A stretch of DNA of 9,669 nt from Clostridium sp. CAG:448. GTDB lineage: Bacteria > Bacillota > Clostridia > Oscillospirales > CAG-272. The notes under the pieces are model-generated. The model saw only the letters and a program-made list of their open reading frames with translations, did no database searches and had not been told where the DNA came from. The stretch spans positions 1 to 9,669 of the forward strand of contig FR890427.1 of assembly GCA_000433415.1 (NCBI GenBank). Reading direction: 5' to 3'. The translations under genes were made by a program, and so were the position numbers. Positions within the stretch are counted from its first letter, which is position 1. The number at the start of each line of letters is the position of its first letter. This document shows positions 6,572 to 9,669 of this stretch, in pieces.

Positions 6572-7324
6572 TCACTTCCGCAACGCAAACAGCACCCTGC
6601 CCGCCGCAAACAGCACAGCCGACAGAACGATGAAAATCAGGACAAAGGTATTGACGCTTTCCTTCCAACGCATTGCCAGAATAACGGCGTCGCCGACTGC
6701 GGCGATCAGCATCGGAATCCAACGCAGAAGGTCGCTTCCCTGCCCTGCAAACAGATCCCGCAGCATCCATGTAAAACAGGCGACCAATGCCAGTGCCACG
6801 ACGGCCTCGATCACATGGAAAAGCGTGGCGCGGGAGATTTCCGAGCGGTACATCACGGGAATCGCCATGGAAAACGCCGTCAGGAAAACAAGCGAATACC
6901 AAAACATGAACGGATGAGCGGCGCCTGCCGAGACCTGCACGGTGCGCAGAATCATGGCAACGATCAGCATGCCGTAAGAAACGAACTGAACAGGCGCAAC
7001 GGTATATTCCGTATGCATCATCCCCGATACCAGCATCACACCGGCGGTAACGGTCAGCATGGTGTAATCCGGCAGGGCGGCAGGGTTGAAGAGAGACTGC
7101 CAAAAACCTTTGCAGGCAAAGATCAGGAGAAACAGGGCGGCTGTCATGGAAAGAACGGTGACGGTATCGACAAAACCGTCAAACCCGGTGCGGTACAGAT
7201 CCGCAAAAGAAGTCCGGCAGATGCGGACAAGGCTGTGCGCACGCTCGGCAAACAGCACGAGAAAATAGCCGAGAAACAGCCAGGAAACAGCGGGGCTCAT
7301 AGAATTGTTCTGAAGGGCAGTCAT
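6572..7324 (-). CDS. Polytopic membrane protein, about 8 TM segments, function unknown
   Basis: A 250-aa very hydrophobic protein. The start at 7324 (MTALQNNSMSPAVSW) was chosen because GGAAAGGA lies 10 nt upstream and the promoter at 7386-7414 puts the transcript start near 7379; longer in-frame starts lie in or upstream of that promoter. About eight helices can be seen, for example SWLFLGYFLVLFA, VTVLSMTAALFLLIFAC, MLTVTAGVMLVSGMM, FVSYGMLIVAMIL, FWYSLVFLTAFSMAIPVM, IEAVVALALVACFTWML, IPMLIAAVGDAVILAM and VLIFIVLSAVLFAAGRVLFAL. Short charged loops lie between them. No ABC, MFS or kinase motif is present. It is first in an operon with the FAD oxidoreductase, so it may serve the same lipid or redox process at the membrane; this is inference from position only. 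Confidence 0.8.
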   Translation of the reverse strand: MTALQNNSMSPAVSWLFLGYFLVLFAERAHSLVRICRTSFADLYRTGFDGFVDTVTVLSMTAALFLLIFACKGFWQSLFNPAALPDYTMLTVTAGVMLVSGMMHTEYTVAPVQFVSYGMLIVAMILRTVQVSAGAAHPFMFWYSLVFLTAFSMAIPVMYRSEISRATLFHVIEAVVALALVACFTWMLRDLFAGQGSDLLRWIPMLIAAVGDAVILAMRWKESVNTFVLIFIVLSAVLFAAGRVLFALRK

Positions 7325-7385
7325 GGCGGTAAAATCCTTTCCGGGGTCTGTCCGTATATTTGCTTCGGAAAGATTCCCCGAAACC

Positions 7386-7414
7386 ATGATAGCACGCCGC
7401 GCAGGTCTTGTCAA
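7386..7414 (-). promoter_or_regulatory. Promoter of the membrane protein / FAD oxidoreductase operon
   Basis: On the minus strand, TTGACA (7409-7414), a 17-bp spacer and TATCAT (7386-7391). Transcription would begin near 7379, leaving a leader of about 55 nt. The boxes are identical to those of the promoter in the invertible segment, which supports that reading. Confidence 0.8.
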
Positions 7415-7538
7415 GTCGCACGGCAAAAAAACATGCGGATCCGACAGCTCTGCGCAGGCGCAAGCTCATGCAATGGCGAACTTTGTCGAACAATCTGAAA
7501 AAAATATTTATATTTATTTGTGTAATTTTATTTTTCTA

Positions 7539-7567
7539 TTGACAGACAGGGACTTGTATGGTATAGT
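7539..7567 (+). promoter_or_regulatory. Promoter of the DUF4234 gene
   Basis: TTGACA (7539-7544), a 17-bp spacer and TATAGT (7562-7567), preceded by a strongly A/T-rich tract (7497-7538) that could act as an UP element. Transcription should start near 7574, about 33 nt before the ATG. With the minus-strand promoter at 7386-7414, it accounts for the divergent 282-bp intergenic region. Confidence 0.82.
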
Positions 7568-7606
7568 ATGTATACAAACTGATCAACATCGAAAAGGAGA
7601 ACCGCT

Positions 7607-8065
7607 ATGCCGTACAAGTATGCCTATGATGAAAGTACCGAGAAAACCTACCAACCACCCAAGATGCCGACAAACCGGAAGATGTGGAAGCTGGTGCTTC
7701 TGAGCATTGTAACGCTCGGAATATACGGAATCTTTTTCTTCGTGCCGTTTTCCTACGATCTGGACAAAATTTCACCCCGGCGCGACGGTTCCAGAACCAT
7801 GAGCTACGCCCTTGCGTATTTCCTGTCCATGATCACCTTCTCCATTGTGATGATCATCTGGCACTACCAGATTGTGTCGCGCATAGAGCAGGCGCTCTCG
7901 GAGCGCGGCATTGCCTATGATTTCGGGACATCGACCTTCTGGGGCTGGTATTTCTTCGGCACCTTCATTCTGGTCGGGCCGTTCATTTACTTCCATAAGC
8001 TTTGCACGGCGATGAACCTGCTGTGCGAGGACTACAACAAAAATCCCGCTCCTCAGGCGGCATAA
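7607..8065 (+). CDS. DUF4234-like small membrane protein
   Basis: A 152-aa protein with a strong AAGGAGA site 6 nt before the ATG. A polar N-terminus (MPYKYAYDESTEKTYQPPK) is followed by three hydrophobic segments: ~29-50 (LVLLSIVTLGIYGIFFFVPFSY), ~67-86 (YALAYFLSMITFSIVMIIWH) and ~111-130 (FWGWYFFGTFILVGPFIYFH). The first, with its LGIYGI...F..DL pattern, resembles the DUF4234 family, whose role is unknown. The C-terminus ends polar (NLLCEDYNKNPAPQAA). It is a single-gene unit with its own promoter and terminator, and nothing in its surroundings suggests a partner. Confidence 0.85.
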   Translation: MPYKYAYDESTEKTYQPPKMPTNRKMWKLVLLSIVTLGIYGIFFFVPFSYDLDKISPRRDGSRTMSYALAYFLSMITFSIVMIIWHYQIVSRIEQALSERGIAYDFGTSTFWGWYFFGTFILVGPFIYFHKLCTAMNLLCEDYNKNPAPQAA

Positions 8066-8070
8066 ACAGC

Positions 8071-8100
8071 AAAAAAGCACTCCGCGCGGAGTGCTTTTTT
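8071..8100. terminator. Bidirectional rho-independent terminator
   Basis: A perfect 30-bp palindrome: AAAAAAGCACTCCGC and its reverse complement, giving a GC-rich stem followed by six T on either strand. It lies 5 bp after the stop of the DUF4234 gene and 10 bp beyond the stop of the convergent cytidylyltransferase gene, so one hairpin serves both. Confidence 0.95.
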
Positions 8101-8110
8101 GTATGCGGAA

Positions 8111-8995
8111 TCAGACGTCATAGGTTTCGTCCAGTTTTTTCAGTTCCCGGAAGGTGTCGATCTCCACGATGTCGTCAAAGGTGCATGGACGGATGCCGAT
8201 CTTATATTCGGGCAGGTAGTAGTCCAGCGCCACCTGATCCCAATACCGCTCCTTTCCGCCGGGGGAGTTGTACACCTCTTCCACATGCCCTGCCAGCTTG
8301 GTGCCGTCCTCGGCGTCCCAATACGAGATTCCGAACATGTGGCAGCAATCGGTTCCGCCGACATGCAGACCGGTAATGATGCCGTTTTTGACCGTGAAGC
8401 ACCAGTCGTCCGTCATCTTGACCGGGACGGCAAGATAGTTGGTTGCGTACTGATACTTGGTGACCAGTGCGGGGTTATACAAAAGCAGGTCCGCCTCAAG
8501 AATATACGCATTCTGCAACAGGTAACGCGCGCACATAACGGAGGAAATGTTGTTTGCTTCGTTATACGCCGGGTTCTCGATGAATTTGATCATGGGGTAT
8601 TTGTAGAGCAGTTGGTCAAACTGCTCGGAAAGGTATCCGCGGACAATGTAGATTTCCTTGATCCCCGCCGCAATCACCGCGTCTAAGAGGCTGTCGATGA
8701 TGCGCTGTCCTTTGACGCGGACCAGGGGCTTGGGGGTATTGAGCGTAATCGGCACCAGGCGGGAGCCGAATCCTGCCGCGATAAAGACTGCCCGCCGGAC
8801 GCGGTACGGCTCCAGTGCCTCCAGTCCTGCCGGCGTGAGTTCCCCGTCCTGCAACCATCCTGCCTCGGTCAGTTGCGCGAAGGTTTTATTGGCGGCACCC
8901 AGGGACATCCCGGTTTTTGCCGCAAGAGAACGCTGTGTCTGCGCACCGTCGTGTTCAACCGCGCACAGAATGTCAAACTGTTTTTTGGTCAGCAT
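8111..8995 (-). CDS. Winged-helix domain fused to a LicC-type cytidylyltransferase (choline-phosphate or 2-aminoethylphosphonate)
   Basis: A 294-aa two-domain protein. Residues 1-65 form a MarR-like winged helix (TKKQFDILCAVEHDGAQTQRSLAAKTGMSLGAANKTFAQL). Residues 68-294 form a nucleotidyltransferase: AAGFGSRL (73-80) followed by PKPLV (88-92) is the NTP-binding signature, EANNISS (146-152) matches the NNI.S segment of LicC enzymes, EAD (167-169) supplies a metal-binding acid, and DDIVEID (274-280) lies near the C-terminus. LicC makes CDP-choline from CTP and phosphocholine; relatives (PntC) activate 2-aminoethylphosphonate. GGAGGA lies 6 nt before the ATG, in the tail of the permease gene 14 bp upstream, so the two are in one operon. 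The winged helix might regulate the operon or serve only in the protein's structure. The exact substrate cannot be told from sequence. Confidence 0.85.
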   Translation of the reverse strand: MLTKKQFDILCAVEHDGAQTQRSLAAKTGMSLGAANKTFAQLTEAGWLQDGELTPAGLEALEPYRVRRAVFIAAGFGSRLVPITLNTPKPLVRVKGQRIIDSLLDAVIAAGIKEIYIVRGYLSEQFDQLLYKYPMIKFIENPAYNEANNISSVMCARYLLQNAYILEADLLLYNPALVTKYQYATNYLAVPVKMTDDWCFTVKNGIITGLHVGGTDCCHMFGISYWDAEDGTKLAGHVEEVYNSPGGKERYWDQVALDYYLPEYKIGIRPCTFDDIVEIDTFRELKKLDETYDV

Positions 8996-9009
8996 AAAAA
9001 ATCCTCCGT

Positions 9010-9669
9010 TTACAAATTGGCAAGACCGTCCGGCGCCGCCGTTTTCTGTGTACGGCGGGTCAGGGCGCGTCTGATCAGGGCGACCGTTCCCTTCATAAAG
9101 AGATTGGCAAGCAGAATCAGAAGCGATACAAAGGCAGACGCCTCTAAGAGCATCTGCGCCTCAAACTGCGGAATCAGAAGCGCGATCGGCTTGGTACGCA
9201 GATCCGCAAGAAACGCCACTGCGGAAATGGTCATCATGGAGTTGACGAAAAAGTAAGAAAACATCTCCGCAAGCGTGGTACGGGTCTGCGGCAGAATGAC
9301 GTCCCGGATCAGGTAAAGCCGGCTGATTCCCAGGGAGGCGGCGGTCGCTTCCAGGTTGGGGTTGAGCTTGCCGATACTGTTATAGATCATCAGATAGGGG
9401 GACGAGAAGAAATGCACCGTGTTCACCAGAATCAGGATGGCAAGCGTCTGATAAAGGAAGCTGCCCTTGAAAAACAGCACGTAGGAAAGCCCGAGGACGA
9501 TACCGGGCACCGCCAGCGGCAGAATGGAGAGCAGATGCAGCATTCTTGCACTTTTTCCGCTTTCCCGACCGGTAAAGCAGGCGCAAAGGAAGGCAATTGC
9601 CGTACCGCAGGCGGCGGTTGCCAGCGCAATCAGGAGCGAATTGACCAGGTACGTCCCTGCCCCTTTCCG
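9010..9669 (-). CDS. ABC transporter permease, 2-aminoethylphosphonate/iron(III)-type family (N-terminus beyond the window)
   Basis: The frame is open from the right edge to the stop at 9010, giving 219 visible residues; an internal Met at 9543 is not the true start, because the 42 codons before it read as permease sequence (NSLLIALATAACGTAIAFL). Hydrophobic segments follow at LHLLSILPLAVPGIVLGLSY, TLAILILVNTVHFFSSPYLM, MFSYFFVNSMMTISAVAFL and FVSLLILLANLFM. The conserved cytoplasmic loop that contacts the ATPase is at visible residues ~107-128 (LEATAASLG...DVILPQ). The PLAVPGIVLGLSYVLFF segment is typical of permeases annotated for 2-aminoethylphosphonate and of related Fe(III) permeases. 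Its operon partner, a LicC-type cytidylyltransferase, favours a phosphonate or choline-phosphate-like substrate. The ATPase and binding protein would be to the right of the window. Confidence 0.85.
   Translation of the reverse strand, partial: RKGAGTYLVNSLLIALATAACGTAIAFLCACFTGRESGKSARMLHLLSILPLAVPGIVLGLSYVLFFKGSFLYQTLAILILVNTVHFFSSPYLMIYNSIGKLNPNLEATAASLGISRLYLIRDVILPQTRTTLAEMFSYFFVNSMMTISAVAFLADLRTKPIALLIPQFEAQMLLEASAFVSLLILLANLFMKGTVALIRRALTRRTQKTAAPDGLANL

Noticed and set aside
6520..6609. Upstream start (6609) for the FAD oxidoreductase
   Set aside because: It would add 30 residues of non-family sequence overlapping the end of the membrane protein gene and has no ribosome binding site, while 6519 has AAAGGAG at good spacing.

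Overview
The window looks like part of the chromosome of a Gram-positive anaerobe of the Clostridia, probably a gut member of the Oscillospiraceae/Lachnospiraceae type. This is inferred from AGGAG-type ribosome binding sites, TTGACA-N17-TATNNT promoters, secreted cohesin/dockerin proteins and a DUF4234 protein. No rRNA, tRNA, CRISPR array or insertion sequence was seen.

Left part (1-5342): two minus-strand genes for secreted cysteine-rich proteins lie in tandem. The upstream one (847-4002, 1051 aa) has a signal peptide, about 18 C...CxxC...H repeats, a cohesin-like domain and a C-terminal type I dockerin. The downstream one (<1-820) has a signal peptide, a cohesin-like domain and then the same repeats, and runs off the left edge. 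Next to them is a minus-strand tyrosine recombinase (4476-5342) with all catalytic residues.

The most notable feature lies between the recombinase and the repeat genes. Two perfect 18-bp copies of one site stand in inverted orientation at 4134-4151 and 4439-4456. Each has 6-bp palindromic arms around a 6-bp asymmetric spacer, which is the architecture of a tyrosine-recombinase crossover site. They bound about 290 bp of AT-rich, non-coding DNA carrying one strong sigma70-type promoter (TTGACA 4395-4400, 17 bp, TATCAT 4418-4423). As sequenced, this promoter points right, away from the repeat genes and antisense into the recombinase. Inversion would turn it to face the 4002 start codon with a leader of about 160 nt. 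I read this as a self-contained phase-variation switch, sequenced OFF, controlling a secreted cohesin/dockerin pair.

Middle part (5376-7414): a minus-strand operon of an 8-TM membrane protein (6572-7324) and a geranylgeranyl-reductase-family FAD oxidoreductase (5431-6519). It has a clear promoter (7386-7414) and a strong terminator (5376-5425) that insulates the recombinase.

Right part (7539-9669): a divergent DUF4234 membrane protein gene (7607-8065) ends at a perfect 30-bp palindromic bidirectional terminator, shared with a minus-strand operon entering from the right edge. That operon holds an ABC permease (9010->9669) and a winged-helix/LicC-type cytidylyltransferase fusion (8111-8995). 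The pair suggests uptake and CMP activation of a small phospho- or phosphono-compound such as choline phosphate or 2-aminoethylphosphonate; the substrate is inferred.
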